A stretch of 57,626 bases of DNA from Cyanobacteriota bacterium. GTDB taxonomy: Bacteria; Cyanobacteriota; Cyanobacteriia; PCC-6307; Cyanobiaceae. This document shows, piece after piece, positions 29,031 to 38,288 of the stretch; position 1 is the first letter of the stretch; each line of letters begins with the position of its first letter. The notes under the pieces are model-generated. The model was not told the DNA's origin, did not search any database, and was given only the letters and a program-made list of their open reading frames with translations. Location of the stretch: contig JAQCGH010000007.1 in assembly GCA_027620015.1 (NCBI GenBank), positions 1-57,626 of the forward strand, read 5' to 3'. The position numbers and the translations under genes are program-made.

Positions 29031-29573
29031 TCAGCTGCAGCCAAGGCTGGCGCGGGTTTCACGGCCGGTGACCGGGTTGGTACCGCTGGCTAGCCCACAG
29101 AGGGTTTTGAGCGCATCAGCCCGCAAAGGCACATTGGTGAAATCTGCCCCTTCAATAATCACATTTGTAAATTTGGTGTTGAAAGCAAAGGCATCTTCCA
29201 GCACTGCATTGCTGAGGTTGGTGCCATCGAAGATTGCAGAGTCGAGCGTTGACTCTCGCAAGTTGGTGTTGCTTAGGTCAGCGTCCTGAAGCTTGGCGCC
29301 AAATAGGCTTGCCCCCTGCAGGTCGGAGCCGGCAAAAGTGGCGTCTCGCAAGTTGGTGAGGTTAAAGGTGGCACCCCGCAGATCTTGGCCGTGAAAATCA
29401 GCACCGATAAGCACCTGTTTGGCCACATCCATGGCCGCCTCGACTGGTAGGGGGAAAATAGAGACCAAGCCGATAGCAGTAGCCAAGGCAAATAACAGCG
29501 CCAGCACTCTGCCGGCCAACCTGCGCGGGCCTCGACCGGAGTTGGATCGATCGGAACATAACGGTGGCAACAT
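29031..29573 (-). CDS. Exported pentapeptide-repeat protein
   Basis: 180 residues. An N-terminal signal-like hydrophobic segment (LALLFALATAIGLVSIFPLPVEAAM) suggests export, probably to the thylakoid lumen. Residues 55-150 are A(D/N)LXX-type pentapeptide repeats (GADFHGQDLRGATFNLTNLRDATFAGSDLQGA...), which form a right-handed quadrilateral helix. A C-terminal cap with two cysteines (LKTLCGLAS... SLGCS) follows, as in several cyanobacterial lumenal members. The function is unknown. It is divergent from the yraN-type gene. Confidence 0.88.
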   Translation of the reverse strand: MLPPLCSDRSNSGRGPRRLAGRVLALLFALATAIGLVSIFPLPVEAAMDVAKQVLIGADFHGQDLRGATFNLTNLRDATFAGSDLQGASLFGAKLQDADLSNTNLRESTLDSAIFDGTNLSNAVLEDAFAFNTKFTNVIIEGADFTNVPLRADALKTLCGLASGTNPVTGRETRASLGCS

Positions 29574-29657
29574 GACCGCTGGATAGCTGGATCCAGCCTA
29601 AGCAGGGCACCTAGCTGCGCATCCCGTGGGAATCCTGGGTGCTTCTGCATCAAGCGA

Positions 29658-30023
29658 ATGGCTCGCACCGCTGCACGCCGTCAAGGTGACTGGGCCGAGC
29701 AACGGGCGCTGCTGCTACTGCTCGGCAGAGGTTGGCGCTTGCTTTCACACCAGTGGTCATGTCGCTGGGGAGAGCTGGATCTAGTGATGGAAAAAGATGC
29801 TCGCCTGCTGGTGGTGGAAGTAAAAGCTCGCAGCCGTTGCGGGCCTGATAGTTGGGGTGCCGGAGCCTTGCGCCGCGGTAAGCATCAGCGGTTGGAGCGA
29901 GCCTGGCACTGCTGGCTGGATGCCCATCCGGTTTGGGCGGAGAGCTCGGTGGAGCTGGTATTTGCCTTGGTGCCCCTAGCACCAGCCACCGGACCTGTTC
30001 GCTGGATCCACTCCGATCACTGA
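29658..30023 (+). CDS. YraN/UPF0102 family protein
   Basis: 121 residues with the endonuclease-like YraN fold: GDWAEQRALLLLLGRGWRLL, WGELDLVMEKDARLLVVEVKAR (the E-x-D...E-x-K nuclease-like motif near 40-58) and a C-terminal sheet. The family is widespread but its role is unsettled. It is divergent from the pentapeptide-repeat gene and followed by a 230-base gap that contains a structured element. Confidence 0.9.
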   Translation: MARTAARRQGDWAEQRALLLLLGRGWRLLSHQWSCRWGELDLVMEKDARLLVVEVKARSRCGPDSWGAGALRRGKHQRLERAWHCWLDAHPVWAESSVELVFALVPLAPATGPVRWIHSDH

Positions 30024-30096
30024 TCAGTTGTAGCCACCAATAATTGCCGGCAGAACTCGACGGTGCACATAAACCTTTACTGGCCCATCCCTAGCT

Positions 30097-30172
30097 CCGT
30101 TTCCCCGCAACGCTCAGCTGTAACGCCCGCACCTGATGGTGCGGGCGTGGTCGGGAACGGCGGGAGGAAACT
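30097..30172 (+). promoter_or_regulatory. Structured RNA leader with two alternative stems, candidate glutamine-II-like riboswitch
   Basis: A perfect 11-bp hairpin with a TGAT loop lies at 30123-30148. The flanking 5' strand CCGTTTCCCCGC (30097-30108) can pair in two exclusive ways. Stem A is with CGGGAACGG (30152-30160). Stem B is with GCGG (30160-30163) and GGAAAC (30166-30171). Stem B buries the Shine-Dalgarno GGGAGG (30162-30167), and stem A leaves it free. The ATG of an 11-codon ORF follows at 30173. From memory this resembles the Downstream-peptide (glutamine-II) motif of Synechococcus and Prochlorococcus, which ends in GGGAGGAAC...AUG and precedes short ORFs. The characteristic GACGGAAGU core is not clearly present, so it may be a variant or another element. 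Confidence 0.45.
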
Positions 30173-30208
30173 ATGGCTGCCTTGCAATCAAGTCCTACGA
30201 ATGGATGA
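30173..30208 (+). CDS. 11-codon ORF behind a strong Shine-Dalgarno
   Basis: ATG 30173 lies 5 bases after GGGAGG, one of the best Shine-Dalgarno sequences in the window. The product would be MAALQSSPTNG. It ends 45 bases before rsmA, so it could be a leader peptide or simply the target of the structured element upstream. Too short to classify; listed because of the ribosome-binding site and position. Confidence 0.35.
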   Translation: MAALQSSPTNG

Positions 30209-30253
30209 ATTGATCTAGGCCAAAAGCCATTCTGGACACCTCACGAATTTGAG

Positions 30254-31087
30254 ATGACATTTACTGCCCACCGTGCCCGCAAGCGCTTCGGCCAGCATTG
30301 GTTGATAGATCAGGCAGTGCTCGCGCGCATCGTTGAGGCAGCAGAGCTTGAAGTTTGCGATCGGGTGTTGGAGGTGGGGCCGGGCCGGGGAGCTCTCAGC
30401 GAGCGGCTGCTGGCTACTCCGGTGAGCGCAGTAGTTGCAGTGGAGCTTGATCGCGACCTGGTGCTGGGCCTGCTGGAGCGCTTCGGCGATCAGCCGCGCT
30501 TCCAGCTCACTTCGGGGGACGTTCTGTCAGTGGATCTGCCAGCCGCCAACAAGGTTGTGGCAAATATTCCTTACAACATCACAGGCCCGCTACTAGAGCG
30601 GCTGGTGGGCAGGCTGGATCGCCCTGTGGCCCACCCCTACGACCGTCTAGTGCTGCTGGTGCAGCGGGAGGTAGGGGAAAGGATCCGCAGTGAGCCTGGC
30701 GCCAGCGCCTTTTCAGCTCTGAGCGTGCGTATGCAGCTGCTGGCCAACTGCCGCTCCGTATGTGCCGTGCCACCGCGCTGTTTTCAGCCGCCGCCACAAG
30801 TGCACTCGGAGGTGATCTTGTTGGAGCCGCTGCCAGTGGAGCAGCAATTAGCACCCCAACTCGCCCGTACGGTGGAAATGCTCTTAAAGCGCTGCTTTGC
30901 CGCTCGCCGCAAAATGGTGCGCAATACCCTGGCTGGCCTTCTTCCTGATGCTGAGCTGGCTGGGTTTGCGGAAGCAGCGGGAATCGGCTTACAACAGCGG
31001 CCCCAGGAGATAGAGCCAGCAGCCTGGGTGGCGTTGGCGGGCGGCTTGAATCAGGTCCTTCCTACTGCCAACCGCCCCTGCCCATGA
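30254..31087 (+). CDS. rsmA: 16S rRNA dimethyladenosine transferase
   Basis: KsgA-type enzyme that dimethylates two adjacent adenosines near the 3' end of 16S rRNA. The 277-residue protein has the opening [14 protein letters not shown]-binding motif [16 protein letters not shown] near 37, and the catalytic [11 protein letters not shown] near 100. The C-terminal helical domain ends ...RPQEIEP. It overlaps ispE by 4 bases (ATGA); the rsmA-ispE pair is conserved in cyanobacteria. Confidence 0.96.
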   Translation: MTFTAHRARKRFGQHWLIDQAVLARIVEAAELEVCDRVLEVGPGRGALSERLLATPVSAVVAVELDRDLVLGLLERFGDQPRFQLTSGDVLSVDLPAANKVVANIPYNITGPLLERLVGRLDRPVAHPYDRLVLLVQREVGERIRSEPGASAFSALSVRMQLLANCRSVCAVPPRCFQPPPQVHSEVILLEPLPVEQQLAPQLARTVEMLLKRCFAARRKMVRNTLAGLLPDAELAGFAEAAGIGLQQRPQEIEPAAWVALAGGLNQVLPTANRPCP

Positions 31088-32019
31088 CTGATCTGTGCGT
31101 GCGTGCTCCCGCCAAGATCAATTTGCACCTGGAGGTGCTCGGCCTACGTCCCGACGGCTTTCACGAGCTGGCGATGGTGATGCAATCGATCGATTTAACC
31201 GATACATTGCGGTTGCTGCCAACGGCCGATGGCCGAATAAGCCTCCAATGCGATCGAGCCGACCTGCCCACTGACGGCAGCAATTTGATCGTTAAGGCAG
31301 GGGAGATGTTGCGCGCCCGCTCTGGCTTTCCTGAGCTAGGTGCTCAGATCATTCTCGAGAAGCGCATTCCGATCGGGGCTGGCCTAGCGGGTGGATCAAG
31401 TAACGGGGCGGCTGCGCTGGTTGGTCTCAATGAGCTATGGGGACTGGGCTTTGAGACTCATCAACTTCACATAATGGCGGCCGAGCTTGGTTCTGATATG
31501 CCGTTTTGCCTTGATGGCGGCACCCAGCTCTGCTTTGGGCGCGGTGAGCAGCTAGAAGCATTGCCATTTTATTCAACTGAGCATCCCGCGGTTCTATTGG
31601 CTAAGCACCCAGGGGTGAGTGTGAGCACGCCCTGGGCCTATGGACTCTGCAAGGAGCTACGCGGCGACTTTTATTTAGAAGCTGAAGCTGACTTTGAACT
31701 GCGCCGGCAGGCCCTACGCCAGTCTCCATTGCTATTGGCCATCGCAGGAACAAAGCAGTGGCCACCACTGCGAAATGACCTACAGCTCGTGGTGGAACCA
31801 GAGGTTGAAACTGTGCGCCAGGGCTTGGCGTTACTGCACCAGTCCGAGCAACCTTTAGCGGTTGCGATGAGCGGTTCTGGCCCCAGTCTGTTTGCCCTGT
31901 TCCCAGGGCTGGAACAGGCTCGCAAAGCCCATGGAGACCTCGCTGAACAATTTGAGCGGTATGGCTTTGAGTCTTGGTGTTGTGGCTTCAGCGATCGGGG
32001 TGTCAGCCTTATTCAGTGA
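31084..32019 (+). CDS. ispE: 4-diphosphocytidyl-2-C-methyl-D-erythritol kinase
   Basis: The GHMP-family kinase of the MEP isoprenoid pathway, needed for chlorophyll tails, carotenoids and quinones. The 311-residue protein has the start motif [13 protein letters not shown], the ATP-binding [17 protein letters not shown] near 95, and the third GHMP motif [13 protein letters not shown] near 260. It overlaps the upstream rsmA and the downstream DUF3082 gene by 4 bases each, indicating tight translational coupling. Confidence 0.96.
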   Translation: MTDLCVRAPAKINLHLEVLGLRPDGFHELAMVMQSIDLTDTLRLLPTADGRISLQCDRADLPTDGSNLIVKAGEMLRARSGFPELGAQIILEKRIPIGAGLAGGSSNGAAALVGLNELWGLGFETHQLHIMAAELGSDMPFCLDGGTQLCFGRGEQLEALPFYSTEHPAVLLAKHPGVSVSTPWAYGLCKELRGDFYLEAEADFELRRQALRQSPLLLAIAGTKQWPPLRNDLQLVVEPEVETVRQGLALLHQSEQPLAVAMSGSGPSLFALFPGLEQARKAHGDLAEQFERYGFESWCCGFSDRGVSLIQ

Positions 32020-32351
32020 CTAAATCCGAATCCCCCATCAAGCCCAGTGATGCAGCACCCCGTAAAGGACCGCTGAGTTTCCTTTCTGGATCTCTGACCG
32101 CGGGTCTGCTGGCCTGGCTGGCCCTAGGTCTGAGCCGAAAATTATTAACGTACTACGCGCTGCATCCGCCCAGATACGGCTCAGCGATTGCCCAGAGCAT
32201 TGCCACTGCCCTTAAAACGTTGCTTGTGGGAATGTCGTTTCTTGCAACCTTCAGCTTTGCTTTTATTGGCATTGGTCTGGCGTTGGTGTTCGTGCGCAGC
32301 TTGGTGTCCGGTTCCGGATTGGCTCCTGCCGAGGCGAGCGAAAAGCCTTAG
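32016..32351 (+). CDS. DUF3082 family membrane protein
   Basis: 111 residues from GTG 32016, whose bases overlap the ispE stop (GTGA). Two transmembrane helices near 22-42 and 65-92 and the family segment [29 protein letters not shown] are visible. The function is unknown; the family is cyanobacterial and plastid-associated. It is followed after 9 bases by a 31-residue membrane peptide. Confidence 0.85.
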   Translation: MTKSESPIKPSDAAPRKGPLSFLSGSLTAGLLAWLALGLSRKLLTYYALHPPRYGSAIAQSIATALKTLLVGMSFLATFSFAFIGIGLALVFVRSLVSGSGLAPAEASEKP

Positions 32352-32360
32352 TTTCTAGCC

Positions 32361-32456
32361 ATGACTCCCCACGATCTGGGTTTGCTAGTAACGCTGTTGC
32401 TCCCCGGCATGCTTCTTTCGGTGCTGCTGCTTTCAACCTTTGCCGCCGGCGGCTGA
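32361..32456 (+). CDS. 31-residue hydrophobic membrane peptide, unknown
   Basis: MTPHDLGLL... gives one continuous transmembrane helix ([21 protein letters not shown]) and a short GG end. It has an ATG start and sits between DUF3082 and pdhB in the same direction. The size and single helix resemble the very small photosystem or cytochrome subunits, but I cannot match it to PsaI, PsaM, PetL, PetM, PetN, PsbX or Psb30. No strong Shine-Dalgarno is present. Confidence 0.5.
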   Translation: MTPHDLGLLVTLLLPGMLLSVLLLSTFAAGG

Positions 32457-32490
32457 GATAGGTTGGCAGCCAAATGGTGTAAGCCCAGAC

Positions 32491-33474
32491 GTGGCAGAGA
32501 CTCTGCTGTTCAATGCCCTTCGGGACGCTATCGACGAGGAGATGGCGAGGGATCCTTACGTATGCGTGATGGGTGAGGATGTCGGGCAATACGGCGGCTC
32601 TTACAAGGTCACCAAAGATCTTTATGAGAAATACGGTCAGCTGCGGGTACTGGATACCCCTATCGCCGAAAACGCTTTTACAGGCATGGCTGTAGGTGCG
32701 GCGATGACGGGGCTACGTCCAATCGTAGAGGGCATGAATATGGGCTTCCTGCTGTTGGCCTTCAACCAAATCTCCAACAACATGGGGATGTTGCGTTACA
32801 CCAGCGGCGGCAACTACACAATCCCCACTGTTGTACGTGGTCCTGGAGGGGTTGGTCGTCAACTTGGTGCTGAGCACAGCCAACGCCTTGAGGCCTATTT
32901 CCATGCCGTACCCGGCATAAAAATCGTGGCAGTGAGCACTCCCACCAATGCCAAAGGCCTTATGAAGGCGGCAATTCGCGACAATAATCCCGTTCTCTTT
33001 TTTGAGCACGTGCTTCTGTATAACCTTTCTGAAGAAATTCCTGAAGGTGATTACATCTGTGCTCTTGACCAGGCTGAGGTTGTAAAGACTGGATCAGATA
33101 TCACGATTCTTACTTACTCGCGTATGCGTCATCACTGCCTCAAGGCTGTTGAGCAGTTGGAGGAGATTGGGGTGAGTGTGGAGTTGATCGATCTGATCAG
33201 TCTTAAGCCCTTTGATATGGACACCATTTCCGCCTCGATCTCCAAAACCCACAAGGTGATTGTGGTGGAGGAATGTATGAAGACAGGTGGTATTGGGGCT
33301 GAATTAATTGCCTTAATCACAGAACATTGTTTTGATGAGCTTGATGCTAGGCCGATTAGGTTATCTTCTCAGGATATTCCAACTCCCTACAATGGTGCTC
33401 TTGAAAACCTCACCATCATTCAGCCCCATCAGATAGTTGATGCGGCCCAGCAGCTTGTCACCGGAAAGATCTAG
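32491..33474 (+). CDS. pdhB: Pyruvate dehydrogenase E1 beta subunit
   Basis: The beta chain of the thiamine-diphosphate-dependent E1 of pyruvate dehydrogenase, supplying acetyl-CoA. The 327-residue protein has the family opening [31 protein letters not shown] near 28, and the conserved [19 protein letters not shown] and [16 protein letters not shown] blocks. GTG 32491 is chosen since the family starts (M/V)[10 protein letters not shown]; an earlier in-frame codon overlaps the 31-residue peptide. Only 2 bases separate it from secD, so pdhB, secD and secF probably form one transcript. Confidence 0.94.
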   Translation: MAETLLFNALRDAIDEEMARDPYVCVMGEDVGQYGGSYKVTKDLYEKYGQLRVLDTPIAENAFTGMAVGAAMTGLRPIVEGMNMGFLLLAFNQISNNMGMLRYTSGGNYTIPTVVRGPGGVGRQLGAEHSQRLEAYFHAVPGIKIVAVSTPTNAKGLMKAAIRDNNPVLFFEHVLLYNLSEEIPEGDYICALDQAEVVKTGSDITILTYSRMRHHCLKAVEQLEEIGVSVELIDLISLKPFDMDTISASISKTHKVIVVEECMKTGGIGAELIALITEHCFDELDARPIRLSSQDIPTPYNGALENLTIIQPHQIVDAAQQLVTGKI

Positions 33475-33476
33475 TT

Positions 33477-34952
33477 ATGGCTCGTCAACAGGGGTGGTTT
33501 GCCCTGATCCTTGCCTTGGCAATTGCGGCAGGGGCCTTGCTCTTTAGCTGGAACACTCCGGAGACGCCCCTGGGCCAACGCCTGGGTCTAGATCTGCGTG
33601 GTGGCAGCCAACTGACTCTCCAGGTTTTGCCAGCTGGGGTCATCAAAAAGATCCAGAAGGAGCAACTAGATGCTGTCAAGGAAGTTCTTGATAGACGCAT
33701 CAACGGTTTGGGCGTAGCTGAATCCACCTTGCAAACCGTCGGCGAAGATCAGCTTGTACTGCAATTGCCTGGCGAGCAAGATTCCACCCGCGCAGCCAAG
33801 GTACTTGGTACTACAGCATTACTTGAGTTTCGAGCCCAAAAGCCTGGTACCGAACAGCGCATGCAGGAATTGCTTGTCTTGAAACGTCAGGCAACAGCAC
33901 TTTTAATCCGCCTAAACGGTCCTAATAAGCAAACCTCTGATACGCAGCTTGATGTACTAACGCCAACTCCACCTGACACTAAACAATCTGATCGTGATCA
34001 GCTAGAAGCAGATCTTCAACGTATAAATATCGACATTGTCACCCAATTCGAACCAGCTGGACTAAGTGGAAAGGATCTTGTTACTGCAGGACGCCAGCAG
34101 CAGCAAACAGGTTCTGGCTGGGATGTGACTCTAGGTTTCACTAAGGAAGGGGGAGATAAGTTTGCCAGCCTTACCCAGTCGATTGCAGGTACGGGCCGTT
34201 TGCTTGGCATCGTTCTAGATGGCCGTTCAATAAGTGAGGCAAGTGTTGGCGCCGAGTTCAAAGCAGCTGGAATCACCGGAGGGTCGGCCAGCATCACAGG
34301 TAATTTCAGCGCCGAGCAAGCTAGGGATTTGGAGGTACAGCTCCGAGGTGGGTCTTTACCTCTGCCAGTGAAAATTCTCGAGGTGCGGACAGTTGGGCCA
34401 TCGTTAGGAGCTGAAAACATTCGTACTAGCCTTGTGGCAGCCCTCGCAGGCCTCTTGCTAGTAACTGTTTTCATGCTGGTCGTATATAGATTAGCTGGGC
34501 TTGTTGCAGTAGTTGCCCTGTCCCTTTATGGCTTGTTCAATTTGGCAGTTTATGCCCTAATCCCTGTGACACTCAGCCTGCCTGGGATTGCTGGATTCAT
34601 CTTGTCTCTGGGCATGGCGGTAGATGCAAACGTCTTAATTTTCGAACGGATCAAGGAAGAGCTACGTTCTGGTAATACCTTAATTCGTTCTATTGATACT
34701 GGCTTCGCTCTCGCATTTTCATCGATCGTTGATGGCCAGGTTACGACGCTTATAAGTTGTATTGCTTTGTTTACATTGGGAACGGGGCTAGTCAAGGGAT
34801 TTGCAGTCACGCTTGGCATCGGTGTTCTGCTTAGTTTGTTTAGCTCCCTCACATGCACCCGCACGCTCCTGCGGGTTCTTATGAGTTATCCAGGCTTACG
34901 CCGTATCAACTATTTCATACCTCTTGTTCAACGTTTAGAGGGAGTTGCCTGA
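33477..34952 (+). CDS. secD: Protein translocase subunit SecD
   Basis: Part of the SecDF accessory complex that uses the proton gradient to pull proteins out of SecYEG. 491 residues: one N-terminal helix, a large periplasmic domain (GLDLRGGSQLTLQVLP near 38, RAQKPGT near 120), then five helices at the C-terminus containing the conserved GMAVDANVLIFERIKEE. Its 3' end is one base from the secF start. Confidence 0.95.
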   Translation: MARQQGWFALILALAIAAGALLFSWNTPETPLGQRLGLDLRGGSQLTLQVLPAGVIKKIQKEQLDAVKEVLDRRINGLGVAESTLQTVGEDQLVLQLPGEQDSTRAAKVLGTTALLEFRAQKPGTEQRMQELLVLKRQATALLIRLNGPNKQTSDTQLDVLTPTPPDTKQSDRDQLEADLQRINIDIVTQFEPAGLSGKDLVTAGRQQQQTGSGWDVTLGFTKEGGDKFASLTQSIAGTGRLLGIVLDGRSISEASVGAEFKAAGITGGSASITGNFSAEQARDLEVQLRGGSLPLPVKILEVRTVGPSLGAENIRTSLVAALAGLLLVTVFMLVVYRLAGLVAVVALSLYGLFNLAVYALIPVTLSLPGIAGFILSLGMAVDANVLIFERIKEELRSGNTLIRSIDTGFALAFSSIVDGQVTTLISCIALFTLGTGLVKGFAVTLGIGVLLSLFSSLTCTRTLLRVLMSYPGLRRINYFIPLVQRLEGVA

Positions 34953-34953
34953 A

Positions 34954-35925
34954 ATGGCTCATACACCTACCAATACTAGACCAATGTTTTCTTTCCGAGT
35001 TAACCGCCATCGCCGTCAGCTTTGGCTCCTGTCAACAGTTGCTTTACTTCTGAGTTTGTTGGGAATGGCTGTCAGCTGGTTTTCACCGTCGATTCGAGCA
35101 CCGCTACGTCCAGGGCTTGATTTCACAGGCGGTACCCAGATTCAAATCGAGCGTGTCTGTGATTCCTCCTGTGCCCCATTAGCAGCAGATTCACTTCAAG
35201 CAAGCCTGGTTGCATTGAAGCTGCCAGCAGAAGGCTCAGATCCTGCTCCGCCACTTATTGGTTCGACAGTTCAGCTTCTTGATGGTGGACGCTCAGTCGT
35301 TTTGCGCTTGCCTAGCCTGAGTCCAGTCCAGGCTGATGCAGTTCTCAAGTCACTCCAAGAGCAGATAGGAAATACGGCCTCGGGTGGCTTGTCTATTGAC
35401 ACCATTGGCCCCACCCTTGGCTCACAGTTGCTGCAAGCCAGCTTGGTTTCTTTGTTAGTTAGTTTCGTCGGTATATCCATATATATTTCCTTCCGCTACG
35501 ATGGTGTTTATGCATTACTCGCACTTTTATGCCTTGCTCATGATGTTTTGATCACTTGTGGTTTGTTTTCTTGGCTTGGAGTTTTGGCGGGCGTGGAAGT
35601 GAATGCACTTTTTGCTGTTGCTCTACTAACCATTGCGGGCTATTCAGTGAATGACACTGTGGTTATTTTTGACAGAATAAGGGAGAAGCGCTCTCAGCTA
35701 AAAGATTTGCCCTTAGCAGATCAGGTTGATGAGGCAGTAGTAAGTACACTAACTCGTTCTGTTTACACCTCGCTTACAACTCTGCTGCCATTGATCGCCC
35801 TTATTTTCTTTGGTGGCAGTACCTTGTTTTGGTTTGCAATTGCCTTGAGTTTTGGCATTTTGGTTGGAGCTTATTCAAGCATTGGTGTAGCTCCTACCCT
35901 TTTACCGGTATTGTCCCGTCGCTAA
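34954..35925 (+). CDS. secF: Protein translocase subunit SecF
   Basis: Partner of SecD. 323 residues with an N-terminal helix, the periplasmic part with RPGLDFTGGTQIQIE, and five C-terminal helices with the VNDTVVIFDRIRE motif (VND-type counterpart of the SecD DAN motif). ATG 34954 follows the secD stop by one base. The region has visibly lower GC than its surroundings. Confidence 0.95.
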   Translation: MAHTPTNTRPMFSFRVNRHRRQLWLLSTVALLLSLLGMAVSWFSPSIRAPLRPGLDFTGGTQIQIERVCDSSCAPLAADSLQASLVALKLPAEGSDPAPPLIGSTVQLLDGGRSVVLRLPSLSPVQADAVLKSLQEQIGNTASGGLSIDTIGPTLGSQLLQASLVSLLVSFVGISIYISFRYDGVYALLALLCLAHDVLITCGLFSWLGVLAGVEVNALFAVALLTIAGYSVNDTVVIFDRIREKRSQLKDLPLADQVDEAVVSTLTRSVYTSLTTLLPLIALIFFGGSTLFWFAIALSFGILVGAYSSIGVAPTLLPVLSRR

Positions 35926-35977
35926 ACAGCCTCCTATTCATTTTGCTAAGAAGGGAAAGGGTAGTCTTGGATGGCCA

Positions 35978-36160
35978 ATGGTGCCACTCTTGCTCGGTCT
36001 GCTTGCTCTTTTAGACCTCCGAGTAGAAATCCAGCTGTTGTTAGACCACTTGACAATTGCTTCGTTGGCAGCAGCGATTCGCAACCATCTTCTGGCTACG
36101 GCAGTGATCTTGTTATTGCCCTCGTTATCGCAAAAGTATCGGCAACTCCCCCCTAAATAA
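35978..36160 (+). CDS. Small membrane protein, unknown
   Basis: 60 residues with two short hydrophobic segments (VPLLLGLLALLDLRVEI and NHLLATAVILLLPSL). I recall similar short proteins in picocyanobacteria. Upstream in-frame sequence is basic (HFAKKGKG) and could extend the protein if an ATT at 35936 were used. It converges on the AI-2E gene with 12 bases between stops. Confidence 0.5.
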   Translation: MVPLLLGLLALLDLRVEIQLLLDHLTIASLAAAIRNHLLATAVILLLPSLSQKYRQLPPK

Positions 36161-36172
36161 TCACTCATTTAT

Positions 36173-37174
36173 TCAAGTCCAGTGATCCATCAATTCCTTT
36201 ACAACTATTTCTTCAAATAGCACTTGTAGTACAACTACTAAAGGCAAGGCAAGCAGTACGCCTGGGACCCCCAACAATGCTCCCAGGCAGAGCTGGGCAG
36301 TGAGTGCCACGGTGGGCAGTAGGTTCACCGTTCGCCGCAGCAGCATTGGCGTTAGCAAAAAAGCTTCAGCGTTTTGCAGAACCAGCCGCAGCGTCAGCAC
36401 CTGTAGCATTTTTGTAGGTGACACCAGCAATGCAACCGCTAGTGGCAACAAGGTGGCGACTGAGGGGCCAATCGTGGGAACGAAGGTAAGTAGACCGCAC
36501 ACGAGTGCGCTAAGTAGGGCCAACGGCACGCTAAGCAGTGCCAGCCCAGCCCAAGTTAGTAAAAAAACGCTCACTGCAGATAGGGTCATGCCAGCTAGCC
36601 AGCCACCCAGTGCTTGGCGCAATTCACCCAGCAGATGTTGCATCTGGGGGCGCCAGAAGCTTGGGGTAAGGGAAACAATCACCTTTTGATGACTTCGAGG
36701 ATCAAGTGCCAGCAGTATCGCCAGCAAGGCCATCAAAAGCATCTGGATTGTTGTGTTTGCAGCGCCCCCGGCCATACCAAGCAACTGTCCACCGAAAGGC
36801 TGGAGCCGCTCCCAGGTACCCAGCGCCATCAACTGCTGCTCAAGATCGGGTAGCCAGTTCACCTGGCGTGCCAGGCCACTAAGCCTCAAAGCTAAGACAG
36901 GCAAAAGGCTATTTAATTGATTGATCTGCTCGAGCAGCTCAGGCAGCAGGAGCTGGCTCACTAGGCCGCCTACCAGCACCAAAGACACCAGCACCACAAT
37001 GAGGGCAGTGGGGCGATTCAGCGGCAGCAGACGTCTTAAAAAGGTTGTGGGTACGTCAAGAGCGACAGCCAGTACAACGGCTCCGAACAGAACAAGCAGT
37101 ACCCAGCGCAGTTCCCAGGCGAGCAGCCCAATGACAATCAGTGCTAGGGCTCCAAGCACTGTGCGGCTGTTCAT
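36173..37174 (-). CDS. AI-2E family transporter
   Basis: 333-residue membrane protein with about seven or eight helices of the AI-2E/PerM (UPF0118) family. Conserved features are the long central loop followed by GGWLAGMTLSAVSVFLLTWAGLALL and the VPTIGPSVATLLP motif near 235. Some relatives export autoinducer-2 or act as Na+/H+ antiporters; the true substrate here is unknown. It starts 4 bases after the stop of a second copy on the same strand, an arrangement of tandem duplication. Confidence 0.88.
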   Translation of the reverse strand: MNSRTVLGALALIVIGLLAWELRWVLLVLFGAVVLAVALDVPTTFLRRLLPLNRPTALIVVLVSLVLVGGLVSQLLLPELLEQINQLNSLLPVLALRLSGLARQVNWLPDLEQQLMALGTWERLQPFGGQLLGMAGGAANTTIQMLLMALLAILLALDPRSHQKVIVSLTPSFWRPQMQHLLGELRQALGGWLAGMTLSAVSVFLLTWAGLALLSVPLALLSALVCGLLTFVPTIGPSVATLLPLAVALLVSPTKMLQVLTLRLVLQNAEAFLLTPMLLRRTVNLLPTVALTAQLCLGALLGVPGVLLALPLVVVLQVLFEEIVVKELMDHWT

Positions 37175-37178
37175 CGTG

Positions 37179-38288
37179 TCAGCCTGCTATGCGCACACGT
37201 TTCCATTGGTCCAGGATGTCGCGAATTATCACTTCTCGCACTATCACCTGCAGACAAACGGCAAGTGGTAATGCCAGCAGCAAACCCAGTGGTCCAAACA
37301 AAACCGTGAACACCAACTGTGCCGTAAGGGTGAAACCAGGCAGCAGCTTGAGCTGGCGATGCATTACCGAAGGTGTAATTAGATAGCTCTCTAGATTTTG
37401 AACAGCAACATAAAGCCCCAGCACCGCAGCAGCTTTCCAGGGAGCATCTAGCAGCGCCACCGACATGGGAAATACTGTGCTTAAGGTTGGGCCAATGTTT
37501 GGTATGACATTGAGCAAGCCTGCAAGCAGGGCGTTTGCTGCCACTAATTTCACCCCCAGCAAACTCAGACCTATAGCTGCCAGAGTGCCTACGCAGAGAG
37601 AACTGATTAATACCCCCACAATCCAGGCACTTAGGGCATCGCCGCATTGCACCAGAACCTGACGCAAGCGGCGGCGGTAAAACGACGGCACCAGCAGCAC
37701 AACCACCTCCAGGTAGGGAGTTGGCTGCACCGCCATCATCAAGGCAACGGCAACAACAAAAAGAATTTGCAGCAAACCTGTGCCAACTCCACCTGCAAGG
37801 CCAAGCAGGCTTAATGCGCCGCTGCCAAGCCGGTTGGCTAGTCCAGATGCTGCATCAGAGTTGCTATCGACTAGCCAATCACGAAGCCAGGAGAGGTCGC
37901 CATCTCTGCTGCCGTAAATCATTTGAGAAACCTGAGTTAGGCCATCTCGGATGAGAACCAGCAGGGCTTCAGCTGCAATGGGCAATTTGCCCACCAACTG
38001 GCTGAATTGATCAATAAAAGGGGGGATAACCACGGTGGCAGCTACAGCAAGCACCAGAGTTACCGTGACCAGGCTGAGCAGAAGCGCTATTGGTCTTGAG
38101 CATCCAAACCTCGATCGGATCGATCCCACCAGAGTGCATAGGCCCATGGCCAGAACTACAGCAGCAAACAGCCAAATCAGGCTGTGACGAATGCTCCAGA
38201 GCAGCACCAGGGATGCCACCAGAGCCACGAGGCCTAACCACTGGCCGAACTTCAAGGGATCAGTTCTCTTCTTGCTCGTGCTGATCAT
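37179..38288 (-). CDS. AI-2E family transporter, second copy
   Basis: 369 residues of the same family as its downstream neighbour, with the corresponding [27 protein letters not shown] and [15 protein letters not shown] motifs. The two copies are clearly related but well diverged, so the duplication is old. The proposed start 38288 lies 29 bases inside the end of psb28, which suggests translational coupling or a start slightly further down. Confidence 0.88.
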   Translation of the reverse strand: MISTSKKRTDPLKFGQWLGLVALVASLVLLWSIRHSLIWLFAAVVLAMGLCTLVGSIRSRFGCSRPIALLLSLVTVTLVLAVAATVVIPPFIDQFSQLVGKLPIAAEALLVLIRDGLTQVSQMIYGSRDGDLSWLRDWLVDSNSDAASGLANRLGSGALSLLGLAGGVGTGLLQILFVVAVALMMAVQPTPYLEVVVLLVPSFYRRRLRQVLVQCGDALSAWIVGVLISSLCVGTLAAIGLSLLGVKLVAANALLAGLLNVIPNIGPTLSTVFPMSVALLDAPWKAAAVLGLYVAVQNLESYLITPSVMHRQLKLLPGFTLTAQLVFTVLFGPLGLLLALPLAVCLQVIVREVIIRDILDQWKRVRIAG

